NCBI GenBank assembly: GCA_036397035.1
Contig: DASWJS010000027.1
Location: forward strand, 85,893 to 149,892
Origin: DASWJS01 sp036397035
GTDB lineage: Bacteria > Actinomycetota > AC-67
Length of the DNA stretch: 64,000 bases
Direction of reading: 5' to 3'
Each line of letters begins with the position of its first letter. Positions within the stretch are counted from its first letter, which is position 1. Of the stretch, positions 57,033 to 64,000 are shown one piece after another. The position numbers were made by a program, and so were the translations under genes. The notes beneath the pieces were generated by a model. The model saw nothing but the letters and a program-made list of their open reading frames with translations. It was not told the origin of the DNA and did not search any database.

Positions 57033-58235
57033 ATGCGCCGAATCCTGCCGGCCCTCGCCGCCCTGACCGTGCTGTCCTCGCCCCTCTTCTGGCCGGTCCG
57101 CGCGGCCGAGCCGCAATCGTCTCGCGTCATCGTCTCGACCACTCTCAACGACTCGTTGCTGTTCTTCGACGCCTCGTCCTTGGAGGAGACACAGCCGCCG
57201 CTGCCGAGCCGCGGGGGCGGGCCGGTGCGACTCTGGATCCACCGAACGGCCGAGCACGCGTACCTGCTCGCGGCCAACCACGGCGTCGAGGGATCGGTCG
57301 GCATCTTCGACCTGGACGGCGATCTCGTTCTGGAGAGCCCCGCGTCGCCCGCGCCGGCGCGCGCGGGATCGGTGGGGATCACCGCGGCGCACACGCCGTA
57401 CGGTCCGCTCGTCTTCGTCACGAACGCCTGGCAAGCGCTCGGGGGATGCGGCATGCCGAACGGGAGCGTGACGGCCTTCGACGCCGGGCTCCTCGACGCC
57501 GGAGGGCCGCTGCAGGAAGTCGGCACGGTCGAGCTGATGGGCTCGATCCCCTACGCAGTCGCGGCCGACGGCGCCGGAAACGCCTACGCCAGCACGAACT
57601 GCGGGCACAGCGTGGAACTGCTTCGGGTGCGTCCGAATGACCTCGACCTGCCCGAGCCGCTCGGGCCTCGCTACGCCTTCGAGCACACCGGGAGCGCCAT
57701 CCCGGTGCAAGCCGCGCCGGACGCGACGTTGTTCGACCCGGACCGCGGCCTGCTGTACGTGGCGAACATAGGCGGCGACTCGGTGCAGGCCTTCGATCTC
57801 GGCGCGCCGGGGCCCGGGACGACGATCGAGCTGCCCGGCGCGGGGCCGATCGACGCCAGCCTCGCCGACAGCGCGACGGGCGCCTCCTGGATCGTGACGT
57901 CGAACGGACAGGACGATTCGATAAGCCTGATCGACCGGGACCTGGTGGCCGGGTGCCTGGCCGCCGGGGCGAGCGTCTGCGACGCCGAGGTCGCGCGCAT
58001 CCCGACCGGCGTGCCGGGCGGCGCGCCCGAGGGCGTCGACTACGACCCATTGACGAACCGTGTCTTCGTCGTCAACAAGACCATCGGATCGCCGTCATTG
58101 AGCGTCATCCAGCTCGGTGATTCGCCGGAGGACGGTGGCTCGGTAATCCGAACGATCGGTCTGGGAGCGCTCGGCGCCGCGTCGCCGCTGCCAGCGTTCA
58201 TCGCCTTCGACGTGGTAGTTCAGACCCGGAGCTGA
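57033..58235 (+). CDS. Secreted beta-propeller protein (YncE-like)
   Basis: Exported protein of 400 residues with a signal peptide of about 1-24 (LPALAALTVLSSPLFWPVRA). The rest shows repeated strands typical of a seven-bladed beta-propeller: SRVIVSTTLNDSLLFFD, LVFVTNAW, RGLLYVANIGGDSVQAFD, ASWIVTSNGQDDSISLID and RVFVVNKTIGSPSLSVIQ. Such YncE/SMP-30-like folds bind ligands or act as scaffolds, and function varies. It is divergent from gltB. No RBS is obvious before ATG 57033, which follows GCGAA. Confidence 0.75.
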   Translation: MRRILPALAALTVLSSPLFWPVRAAEPQSSRVIVSTTLNDSLLFFDASSLEETQPPLPSRGGGPVRLWIHRTAEHAYLLAANHGVEGSVGIFDLDGDLVLESPASPAPARAGSVGITAAHTPYGPLVFVTNAWQALGGCGMPNGSVTAFDAGLLDAGGPLQEVGTVELMGSIPYAVAADGAGNAYASTNCGHSVELLRVRPNDLDLPEPLGPRYAFEHTGSAIPVQAAPDATLFDPDRGLLYVANIGGDSVQAFDLGAPGPGTTIELPGAGPIDASLADSATGASWIVTSNGQDDSISLIDRDLVAGCLAAGASVCDAEVARIPTGVPGGAPEGVDYDPLTNRVFVVNKTIGSPSLSVIQLGDSPEDGGSVIRTIGLGALGAASPLPAFIAFDVVVQTRS

Positions 58236-58330
58236 CCGCTTCCGCACGGTTGCTCTGACCTGGGGAAACGGGCAATTTGGCACCTGAAGGACGACCGAGG
58301 CTTGCCAGCGGCCACGCACCGTGATAGCCA

Positions 58331-58350
58331 TATGGGACCTTAGTCCCAAA
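58331..58350 (+). promoter_or_regulatory. DosR/DevR-like box upstream of a secreted-protein gene
   Basis: The palindrome GGGACC-TT-AGTCCC (58334-58347), flanked by T-rich and A-rich ends, closely matches the core of the mycobacterial dormancy-regulator box (GGGACT-WW-AGTCCC). It lies about 96 bp before the start of the next gene. No dosR gene is in the window. Confidence 0.5.
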
Positions 58351-58442
58351 GGGGGAGGTTTGGATGCGGGGGGAGCCGGGCAAGGAACCATGCGGTTGCC
58401 CCAGTCCAAGGGGTCGGAGCCGATCAAGGAGGGTTGTTGCTC

Positions 58443-58988
58443 ATGCGTAGATTGCTGCAAACGTCCATCGCGGTCATCGTCGTTGGAGTGGTGTCAGTCG
58501 TACCGTCCGCCGGTGCCAACAGCGACCACAAGAACAAGTACTCGGACGGCGAGCAGGTCATCCACGAGTGTGACAGCGGAGACGTCACCTACGACGGACC
58601 GCTCACGCTGTGGCCGCCGAACCACAAGTACAACGAGGGGACCATCACGGCCACCGCCGACAACCCCGACGACGAGGTGACCCTCACGACCGAAGCGGCG
58701 CACGACCAGGTCAACGAGGACGGCTCGGAGTGGAACGGCGCGGGCAACACCCCGGTCGAAGGCGACATCAAGACCGACGACCCCAACCCCGCGACGGGCA
58801 CCGGATCGGCGTCGCAGACCTACGACATCCGGGCCGAGCGCTCCGGCCAGCGCAGCGCGCTCGACGAAGAGGGTCGCGAGGGCCGTCACTACGTGATCGG
58901 CTACGAGGCGACCTTCGGCGCCAGCGACCCGTGCGTGGGAATGTTCGAGCTCTTCGTTCCCCACGACATGCGTCCGTCGAACCGCTAG
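58443..58988 (+). CDS. Small secreted protein of unknown function
   Basis: Exported protein of 181 residues. AAGGAGG precedes ATG 58443 (two in-frame TTG codons just before are less likely). The signal peptide ends near SAGANS. The mature part begins with charged residues (DHKNKYSDGEQ), then LTLWPPNHKYNEGTITATA, resembling the PPNHK motif seen in some extracellular beta-sandwich domains, and has two cysteines far apart that could pair. It is soluble, with no anchor. The upstream leader carries a DosR-like site, and a strong hairpin follows the gene, so it is monocistronic. Confidence 0.7.
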   Translation: MRRLLQTSIAVIVVGVVSVVPSAGANSDHKNKYSDGEQVIHECDSGDVTYDGPLTLWPPNHKYNEGTITATADNPDDEVTLTTEAAHDQVNEDGSEWNGAGNTPVEGDIKTDDPNPATGTGSASQTYDIRAERSGQRSALDEEGREGRHYVIGYEATFGASDPCVGMFELFVPHDMRPSNR

Positions 58989-58998
58989 AGCACGGCAG

Positions 58999-59028
58999 GC
59001 GAGCCCGGCTCATTCGAGCCGGGCTCGC
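58999..59028 (+). terminator. Terminator after the small secreted protein
   Basis: Perfect 13-bp stem (GCGAGCCCGGCTC and its complement) with an ATTC loop, 10 bp after the stop. Confidence 0.7.
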
Positions 59029-59097
59029 GCGTTCCCGCCGTACGCGGGCAGGTCGCCCGCCTCACGTTCCCGACCGGATCGCGTAAGCTCCCGCCCC

Positions 59098-60114
59098 ATG
59101 ACGCTTCGAATCGGGATCGAGATCAACTACGCCGAGCTTCAGGACCGCACGGCGATCGTCGCGCTCGCCCGCGCGGCCGAGGACTTGGGGTTCGACTGCA
59201 TCTGGTGCTCGGAGGTCTACACCTACGACGCCTTCACCACGCTGACGCACATCGCGTGCAACACCACGCGGATCAACCTCGGCACCAACATCGCGCAGAT
59301 CTACGCGCGAACGCCCGCGCTCACCGCGACCACCGCCGCCTCGCTCGACCAGCTCTCCGGCGGGCGCATGATCCTGGGCCTCGGCGCCAGCGGCCCGCAG
59401 GTCATCGAAGGCTGGCACGGCGTCCCCTACGACCGGCCCGTCCAGCGGACGCGCGAGATCATCGACATCTGCCGGCGCATCTGGTCCGGCGAACGCGTGA
59501 TCTACGAAGGCGACGTCTACAAGCTCACCAAGGGCCTCAAGATCCTGAATCGCGGCCACCGGGCCGACATCCCGATCTTCGTGGCCTCGCTCGGGCCGCG
59601 CAACGTCGAGATGACCGCCGAGACCGCCGACGGATGGCTCCCCTTCCCGTACTCGACCGAGCACGCCCCGGCCGTCTTCGCCGAGCCGCTCGCCGCGGGC
59701 GCCGCGAAGCGCTCGCCCGAGCGCCCGCCGCTGCGCGTCGCGCCCTTCGCACCCGCCTTCGTCGGCGACGTCGAGGCGGGGATGAACGCCGTCAAGGCGA
59801 TCGTCGGCTTCTACATCGGCGGCATGGGCTCGCGCGAGCAGAACTTCTACAACAAGCTCGTGCAGCGCTACGGCTTCGTCGAGGAGGCGCAGCGCGTGCA
59901 AGAGCTGTTCCTCGGCGGCGACAGGGCGGGCGCGATCGCCGCGACCCCGGCCGAGCTGTGCGACCTGGTCTCCCTGGTCGGCGACGAGGCGCGCATCCGC
60001 GACCGGCTCCAGGCGTTCGAAGCCTCGGGCGCGAGCGACCTGCTGCTCGCCCCCATGGGCGACGCCGAGGGCCGGCTCGAGATGCTCGAAGTCATCGCCC
60101 GAGCCAACGCCTGA
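59098..60114 (+). CDS. LLM-class F420-dependent oxidoreductase
   Basis: Luciferase-like TIM-barrel protein of 338 residues. The N-terminal pattern (IGIEINYAEL, then AAEDLGFDCIWCSEVYTYDAFTTLTHIA) and the later GLGASGPQVIEGWHG block are those of actinobacterial F420-dependent LLM enzymes, which reduce or oxidise diverse substrates with the deazaflavin F420. FMN-type luciferase relatives cannot be excluded, but the SGPQVIEGWHG form favours F420. The substrate is unknown and no F420 biosynthesis genes are in the window. Confidence 0.88.
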   Translation: MTLRIGIEINYAELQDRTAIVALARAAEDLGFDCIWCSEVYTYDAFTTLTHIACNTTRINLGTNIAQIYARTPALTATTAASLDQLSGGRMILGLGASGPQVIEGWHGVPYDRPVQRTREIIDICRRIWSGERVIYEGDVYKLTKGLKILNRGHRADIPIFVASLGPRNVEMTAETADGWLPFPYSTEHAPAVFAEPLAAGAAKRSPERPPLRVAPFAPAFVGDVEAGMNAVKAIVGFYIGGMGSREQNFYNKLVQRYGFVEEAQRVQELFLGGDRAGAIAATPAELCDLVSLVGDEARIRDRLQAFEASGASDLLLAPMGDAEGRLEMLEVIARANA

Positions 60115-60193
60115 GCCTCGACGGCGTCATGGCTGCCGGAGCCTCGTGCCGTTGACCTCGTGAACCGCTCACGACCGAGCGCCCTCGCCGCCG

Positions 60194-60436
60194 CACGAGG
60201 TGATCAACCGCTACCTCAGGACCTCGGAGGAACTCGAGCCGGCGTACCCGGTTCCCCACGGGAACCCCCACCTGCCGTTCCGGGTCCTGACCTCGATGCC
60301 GCTCGCGCTCCTCCCCTACTGGCTCGCCGGCGTGCTGTGGACGGTTCTGTCGGCCGCCGTGTTGGTATGGGCGGTCTTCACGACGGAGAGCGTTCCACGA
60401 AAGCGGGGCAACTCCAAATCGAAGATCACGCCTTGA
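60194..60436 (+). pseudogene. Possible remnant of a GT87/DUF2029-type membrane glycosyltransferase
   Basis: An open stretch of about 80 codons reads HEVINRYLRTSEELEP and later LTSMPLALLPYWLAGVLW, VLSAAVLVWAV. This is the usual join of the first loop and second membrane helix of GT87/DUF2029 transferases, whose full length is over 350 residues. Nothing before or after continues the protein, so it looks like a decayed fragment. The rest of the 340-bp gap between the LLM gene and the next lipoprotein gene holds nothing I recognise. Confidence 0.35.
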
Positions 60437-60455
60437 CCCGGGGCAGGCACTTGCC

Positions 60456-61214
60456 TCAGAACCGAAAGCTCACCCGCGCTTCGCCGTCGGGTGCCCTGTC
60501 CCCGCCCGCCGAATAGCCGAACGTGTCTCCGGGCGAGTAGTAATCCCACTGGGTTCCCCCCGAGACGAAGACGTGCGCGGGCATCTTCGGCAGCGTCGTG
60601 CGCGGCACAGTGATCACGATCCGCGTGCGCCCAAGCGAGAGCCTTCCTTCAAGGATGTTGCCCGACGCCTTGGGTTCGAGCGCGAAGGCGCCCGGCTTGG
60701 AGCCACCCAAGATCGTGACCTCCGCTCCCCATTTCGTGTCGACGAGTTGTGCCCGCAGGCCGCCGTAGCGCCGCATGTCGTCGGGGTCTTCGGTGAACCA
60801 GAAAGCGATCCCCCAATACAACCGGTCCTTCCCGTGCTCGAACCTCCCCGGCCCGCTCGATGCGGGAACCTTTCCGCGGCAGGTGAAGGCGACGGTGAAG
60901 GTCGTGTCGTCCGCCTTCACCGCGATGTCCACTAGATCGACCTCCGGGTGTCCGCCGACGTGGCGGCCCTTGTGGTCCAGGATGTCACCGGCGACATCCG
61001 GGATGTGCAGCACGCCGCGGCGCGCGTTCCCCCGGCCGGGGCCCTCCGACGAGGTCGACTGCGGGGACGCCGAGGTCGCCAGATCCGGCCGCGGGCCGGG
61101 TTCGCACGCTCCGGCAAGCACCACCAGAAAGAGCACCGCGACGCTCGCCGTCGTGCTGCGGCCTCGTTGCACGCGGCGGCGGGACCCGCCGTCTCCGTCC
61201 ATGATGCGTTTCAT
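60456..61214 (-). CDS. Putative lipoprotein of unknown function
   Basis: A 252-residue protein from ATG 61214, seven bases after the stop of the upstream gene. After a basic leader, a hydrophobic stretch ends in VVLAGAC, a plausible lipobox with the cysteine at about 38. The mature region of about 60-252 starts with a Ser/Gly-rich spacer; its body (DVAGDILDHKGRHVGGHPEVDLVDIAVKADD in pattern) and the WGAEVTILGG and RTRIVITVPRTTL strands suggest a beta-sandwich like those of secreted carbohydrate- or metal-binding domains. No family was recognised. Expression is probably coupled to the membrane protein before it. Confidence 0.65.
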   Translation of the reverse strand: MKRIMDGDGGSRRRVQRGRSTTASVAVLFLVVLAGACEPGPRPDLATSASPQSTSSEGPGRGNARRGVLHIPDVAGDILDHKGRHVGGHPEVDLVDIAVKADDTTFTVAFTCRGKVPASSGPGRFEHGKDRLYWGIAFWFTEDPDDMRRYGGLRAQLVDTKWGAEVTILGGSKPGAFALEPKASGNILEGRLSLGRTRIVITVPRTTLPKMPAHVFVSGGTQWDYYSPGDTFGYSAGGDRAPDGEARVSFRF

Positions 61215-61221
61215 AGGCTTC

Positions 61222-61881
61222 TCAGTAGTTGCTCTTATACCCGAACGCCTTGCCCGACGGCGGCAGGGTGTGCGTTTCCTCCTTGTCCTCAGCCCTCGGC
61301 GAGAAGGCCCAGAAGGCCAAACACTTGGCAGCACCTCCCCAGGAGGTATTGGCTCCACACTTCACCAAACTCTTAAGCGCCTCAAGGTACGTCCGCAACC
61401 AGTCCAGGCGCTTCTCCTCCTGGAAGCTCTCGGCGCGTATCTCACCAGCGGCGGTCACAATGCCGAGAATGAAAGTGTTCTCTAGCTTGCAACGTTGCGA
61501 GGCGGCGAGGAATCTCTTGGTCAAGTCTGCGACCTGAAGCGGATCTCGCGTTACTCCGATCTCATAGAACTGGTTCCCGAACGGGGACTGCGACACCGCG
61601 ATGAATCTCACGAATCGACGGAGCTGCGGACAGATACGATCGTACTGCTCGCGCACGTAATCCTCGAAAGTCTGCCCGTCCACGGTCAGCGAAAGAACCA
61701 GATCGAGTGCCTCCTGCTCGTTGGCGATCGGTGGCGGAGAGTAGCCCGAGCCCCCGAAAGCCAGCACAAGGACGACCGCAGCTACCACCGCGACGAGGAC
61801 ACCAGCGGTAAGGAGTCGCCGCTGGCGCCACCAGGACCCTCGCTGTCCCTCAGAAGTCTGTGCACTTAGTAAAGTCATCAT
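61222..61881 (-). CDS. Membrane-anchored protein of unknown function
   Basis: A 219-residue protein with one N-terminal membrane segment (about 24-44, LTAGVLVAVVAAVVLVLAFG) and an outward, mostly helical domain. Cysteines at about 84, 131, 174 and 186 could form disulfides. No family was recognised. The start follows an AT-rich, poorly defined region. It is seven bases upstream of the lipoprotein gene at 60456-61214 and is likely in one operon with it. Base composition here begins to be AT-richer than the main part of the window. Confidence 0.6.
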   Translation of the reverse strand: MMTLLSAQTSEGQRGSWWRQRRLLTAGVLVAVVAAVVLVLAFGGSGYSPPPIANEQEALDLVLSLTVDGQTFEDYVREQYDRICPQLRRFVRFIAVSQSPFGNQFYEIGVTRDPLQVADLTKRFLAASQRCKLENTFILGIVTAAGEIRAESFQEEKRLDWLRTYLEALKSLVKCGANTSWGGAAKCLAFWAFSPRAEDKEETHTLPPSGKAFGYKSNY

Positions 61882-61965
61882 CTCGGAATCGCTTGATCGC
61901 CTGGAAGGCGAACAGAGCCTCGCGGCCCAAAGCAGCGCGAACTGGATGCTCGCTCCCGTCTGAAC

Positions 61966-62439
61966 TCACCAGGGTATATCGTGCAGAGCGAGGCAACCTT
62001 TCGCAGCCGCCGCGGGATCATTCACATTGAACACGAAGGTGAGCCGGAACTGCTGCTCACCCGGGTAAGCGGGAAGCTCGAACGGGGTTGTACCGGTGAT
62101 CGTGTCGAGCGTGTCCTGCACACTCTCCCCTGCGTATTGCACAGCACCGATACAGTAACTCGAGTGGCAATAGCCGAGGAATTCCACTTCAAGTCCTTCA
62201 TCGATCCCAGGGCGCACCTCATGGACCTCTATAGGTGCTCCCTCGTTGGCCACTTCCAGCCCAATGGCCACGACATCGTCAGGGCCATTCCATGGGGACA
62301 TGTGCCGATCAATCGAGTAGATCGAAGCTCCTCCGGCACCCGCAGGCGGCGATCCGCTGCTCACTGTGGGCGCCACGCTGTTGCTGCACGCCACCATGAG
62401 CGCAAGGAGTGTGTTGAGCGAGGCCAGTCGCTTGGGCAT
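61966..62439 (-). CDS. Small lipoprotein, member of a local paralogous family (A)
   Basis: Lipoprotein of 157 residues from ATG 62439. The signal ends LLALMVAC, with the lipid cysteine near 18. The mature part contains IGLEVANEGAPIEVHEVRPG, then LEVEFLGYCHSSYC, then RLTFVFNVND and a final Cys. A second gene at 62956-63522 has the same order (ITNVNSEPLTIEALEPG, ARFIGHSDCAMGC, FLTFELKLV, then a Cys), so the two are paralogues. The pattern resembles a small beta-sandwich. The family was not recognised. Confidence 0.65.
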   Translation of the reverse strand: MPKRLASLNTLLALMVACSNSVAPTVSSGSPPAGAGGASIYSIDRHMSPWNGPDDVVAIGLEVANEGAPIEVHEVRPGIDEGLEVEFLGYCHSSYCIGAVQYAGESVQDTLDTITGTTPFELPAYPGEQQFRLTFVFNVNDPAAAAKGCLALHDIPW

Positions 62440-62671
62440 CCGTCGTACTGAAGCGGTGTGGCCCCTGCCTGTAACGAAGTGTGCTTGGGTTGATGCGATA
62501 CATGTGCGCGATGGGCCGAAATTCAAAGGAGTTTCAGCCCGAAAAGATCGAGGGGAGAATCCACATCCCGTAGGTTGAGCCGCCCAAAGACTGTCGTGTG
62601 CGGCGTCATCAAGACCGGCCGCGGCGCCGCACCATGCATCGTGCCCACCTTCCTGACGCTAGACCGGACAC

Positions 62672-62910
62672 TCAGCGGGATTTCGGGTCGATTTCCTTAC
62701 CTGTCCTGAAGTTCACACCGCTCAACACACGGCCGTTCGCATCCACTGCCGTCCAGGAGAGGACTTCTTCCCCAAGCTCCGAGAAGACTAATCCGACTCC
62801 CTCATTCGCCGGACCGGTTGAAACGTTGTCGCTGTTCCAGTATCGGGTGCCGGGCGGCTGCAAGCGGTTCCCGCGAGCGCAAGAAGGACCGACAGGCTCA
62901 CGAATCGCAT
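62672..62910 (-). pseudogene. Frameshifted lipoprotein gene
   Basis: From ATG 62910 one frame encodes a good lipoprotein signal (SLSVLLALAGTACSRP) but stops at 62788 after 41 codons. The overlapping frame from about 62863 to 62672 continues as a clean protein (RYWNSDNVSTGPANEG, then SWTAVDANGRVLSG). A -1 shift (for example loss of one base) between about 62790 and 62863 would join them into one lipoprotein of about 80 residues. It may be a pseudogene, a sequencing error or programmed frameshifting. It lies between the two paralogous lipoprotein genes. Confidence 0.55.
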
Positions 62911-62955
62911 GATGTCCCGCTGGCCAATCGGCGAGGGCCTGATCGAAGTCGTCTC

Positions 62956-63522
62956 CTACTCGTCGGCGCAGGTCTCAGACCAATGCACTGCAACAATGTG
63001 TGTCCCCGGACCTTGAAGAAGTTCCGACTCTTTCCCTTGAAGAGTTACGCGCAAGCTCCGGATTCCTGCACGGCACTCGCGTTCCAGGGACGCCACGGCA
63101 GCCTGGCTGACCAGCTTCAGTTCGAAGGTCAGGAACCGCCTTTCGTCCACATCCAGCACCAGCGGGAAATCAAGCGACGTACCTTTCTCAGCTCGTGCCG
63201 CAACCTCAGGAGTCCAGACCCTTCCCCCCACGCAGCCCATCGCGCAGTCGCTGTGACCGATGAAGCGCGCCTCCACAAGCGAATCAACCTCGCCCGGCTC
63301 GAGCGCCTCGATGGTCAGGGGCTCAGAGTTCACGTTCGTTATCTCGGCGGACACGATTACCCGCAACTCCTTACCTTCCGTGTCGGCTTGGGCGTAGACA
63401 GCAGTAACAGCAACGCGGTCAAGTGACGGGCCATCGCCTGATGGAAGGACGCCTATCTGTCCGCCCTTCGGCTCGCAAGCCAAGAGCAGGCAGAGGAGCA
63501 TCGCCAATGATGCGACCCGCAT
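62956..63522 (-). CDS. Small lipoprotein, member of a local paralogous family (B)
   Basis: Lipoprotein of 188 residues from ATG 63522, two bases after the stop of the preceding gene. Signal and lipobox: SLAMLLCLLLAC, lipid Cys near 16. The body matches family A (61966-62439): NVNSEPLTIEALEPG, ARFIGHSDCAMGC, a Pro/Leu-rich strand, FLTFELKLV and a later Cys. A C-terminal extension (VTLQGKESELLQGPGTHI) is unique to this copy. Function unknown; likely tethered to the outer face of the membrane. Confidence 0.65.
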   Translation of the reverse strand: MRVASLAMLLCLLLACEPKGGQIGVLPSGDGPSLDRVAVTAVYAQADTEGKELRVIVSAEITNVNSEPLTIEALEPGEVDSLVEARFIGHSDCAMGCVGGRVWTPEVAARAEKGTSLDFPLVLDVDERRFLTFELKLVSQAAVASLERECRAGIRSLRVTLQGKESELLQGPGTHIVAVHWSETCADE

Positions 63523-63524
63523 TA

Positions 63525-64000
63525 TCACGAATTGTTCTTCCAGCAGTAGTCTGAGCCCTGGGAACTGTCTGGGAACCACCCATCGGCGAACTTACAAGAG
63601 AGGTTCTCTTCCTTCCAGCCGGTACCCATGTCATAGAGATAGAAGAGCCCCTTGTCCGTTCCGAAGCCGGTTCTCGGTTGATCAGTGAACTCGAGCTTTC
63701 TGTAAGTATACGTATTGGTGGCCTTGGTGGTGTCCTCCACCTCCATCCCAGCGCTGAACGTCGCGCTCCCATAGGACTCCGGGAAGTTGACGGAGACCTG
63801 GGCACCATTGAACCACACATGCGAGTCGAGCAACGATCGTTCACGGATGTTGCCGGGATCGTAGTCGACCCAACTCCCGAAGTTGCCAGCCTCGATGAGG
63901 CTCGGCCTCTTCTTGTAGTTGTACATCACGGACGATTGACCCCACAGGGCACCGCCGTCGCGGGACTTGACCACAACCTCCTCGTCCGACACATAGGAAC
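63525..64000 (-). CDS. C-terminal part of an unknown protein, truncated by the right edge
   Basis: An open frame runs from the right edge (about 157 codons visible) to a TGA at 63525. The visible part is rich in Tyr, Trp, Asn and Ser and in short beta-strand-like stretches (FNGAQVSVNFPESYG, TYTYRKLEF), as in extracellular or surface proteins, with two cysteines near the end. It precedes lipoprotein gene B by 2 bp and is presumably in its operon. The start is outside the window. Confidence 0.6.
   Translation of the reverse strand, partial: SYVSDEEVVVKSRDGGALWGQSSVMYNYKKRPSLIEAGNFGSWVDYDPGNIRERSLLDSHVWFNGAQVSVNFPESYGSATFSAGMEVEDTTKATNTYTYRKLEFTDQPRTGFGTDKGLFYLYDMGTGWKEENLSCKFADGWFPDSSQGSDYCWKNNS

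Noticed and set aside
58236..58442. Leader of the small secreted protein as a cyclic di-GMP or other riboswitch
   Set aside because: Some short motifs resemble GEMM elements, but the order and key bases do not match, and the palindrome inside it is better explained as a protein-binding site.

Overview
This 64 kb window is GC-rich, gene-dense bacterial DNA, most likely from an uncultured or little-studied lineage of Actinomycetota. The lineage call rests on gene content and not on any marker RNA, since the window has no rRNA or tRNA. Supporting genes are a SufB-SufD-Rieske-SufC-SufS operon, a BldC-like regulator, GlnE paired with an adenylylatable GlnA, a second glutamine synthetase lacking the target tyrosine, a FhaA-type DUF3662 protein, an F420-type LLM oxidoreductase, LAxTG cell-wall sorting signals and frequent GTG starts.

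Layout. 1-1415: an AT-richer OLD-family ATPase/Toprim nuclease cut by the left edge. 1497-7830 (minus): suf Fe-S assembly operon whose sufB carries a 407-residue LAGLIDADG intein. 7969-12348 (minus): rhodanese, a secreted HExxH metalloprotease-like protein, a SufT/DUF59 protein, OsmC, GcvT and a small hypothetical. 12569-14756 (plus): two tandem secreted LAxTG proteins. 14852-19174 (plus): lpdA, 2-oxoacid dehydrogenase E2, lipB, lipA, so the lipoylated enzymes sit with the lipoate pathway. 19323-24955: GAF histidine kinase, subtilisin-like protease, ceramidase-like protein. 25018-31838: DEAD-box helicase, glnA, a DM13 protein, a BldC-like protein, glnE. 31904-40708: SpoIID/LytB surface protein, GS-like protein, nadE, CBS protein, panB, membrane glycosyltransferase-like protein. 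40730-43792 (minus): nth and a pair of acyl-CoA dehydrogenases behind a TetR-type palindrome. 44072-47327: two secreted proteins ending at a strong terminator. 47508-52366: DUF3662 protein, sigma-factor/SRPBCC fusion, amidase, ABC transporter whose ATPase carries a zinc ribbon. 52370-56893 (minus): gltB. 57033-60114: secreted beta-propeller, a small secreted protein with a DosR-like box upstream, LLM oxidoreductase. 60456-64000 (minus): an AT-richer run of small anchored or lipid-modified proteins of unknown function, including a paralogous pair and one frameshifted gene.

How the genes work together. Three themes stand out. First, Fe-S and sulfur handling: suf operon, SufT-like protein, rhodanese, and the Fe-S enzymes LipA, Nth and GltB. 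Second, nitrogen assimilation: GlnA, GlnE, a GS-like protein, GltB and glutamine-dependent NadE, with a GlnR-like site before glnA. Third, a large secreted or surface proteome with many lineage-specific proteins. The least described items are the sigma/SRPBCC fusion, the LAxTG pair with long C-terminal tails, the DosR-like box, the CLCA-like zincin and the lipoprotein family at the right edge. All functional statements are from reading the sequence; no database search was run.
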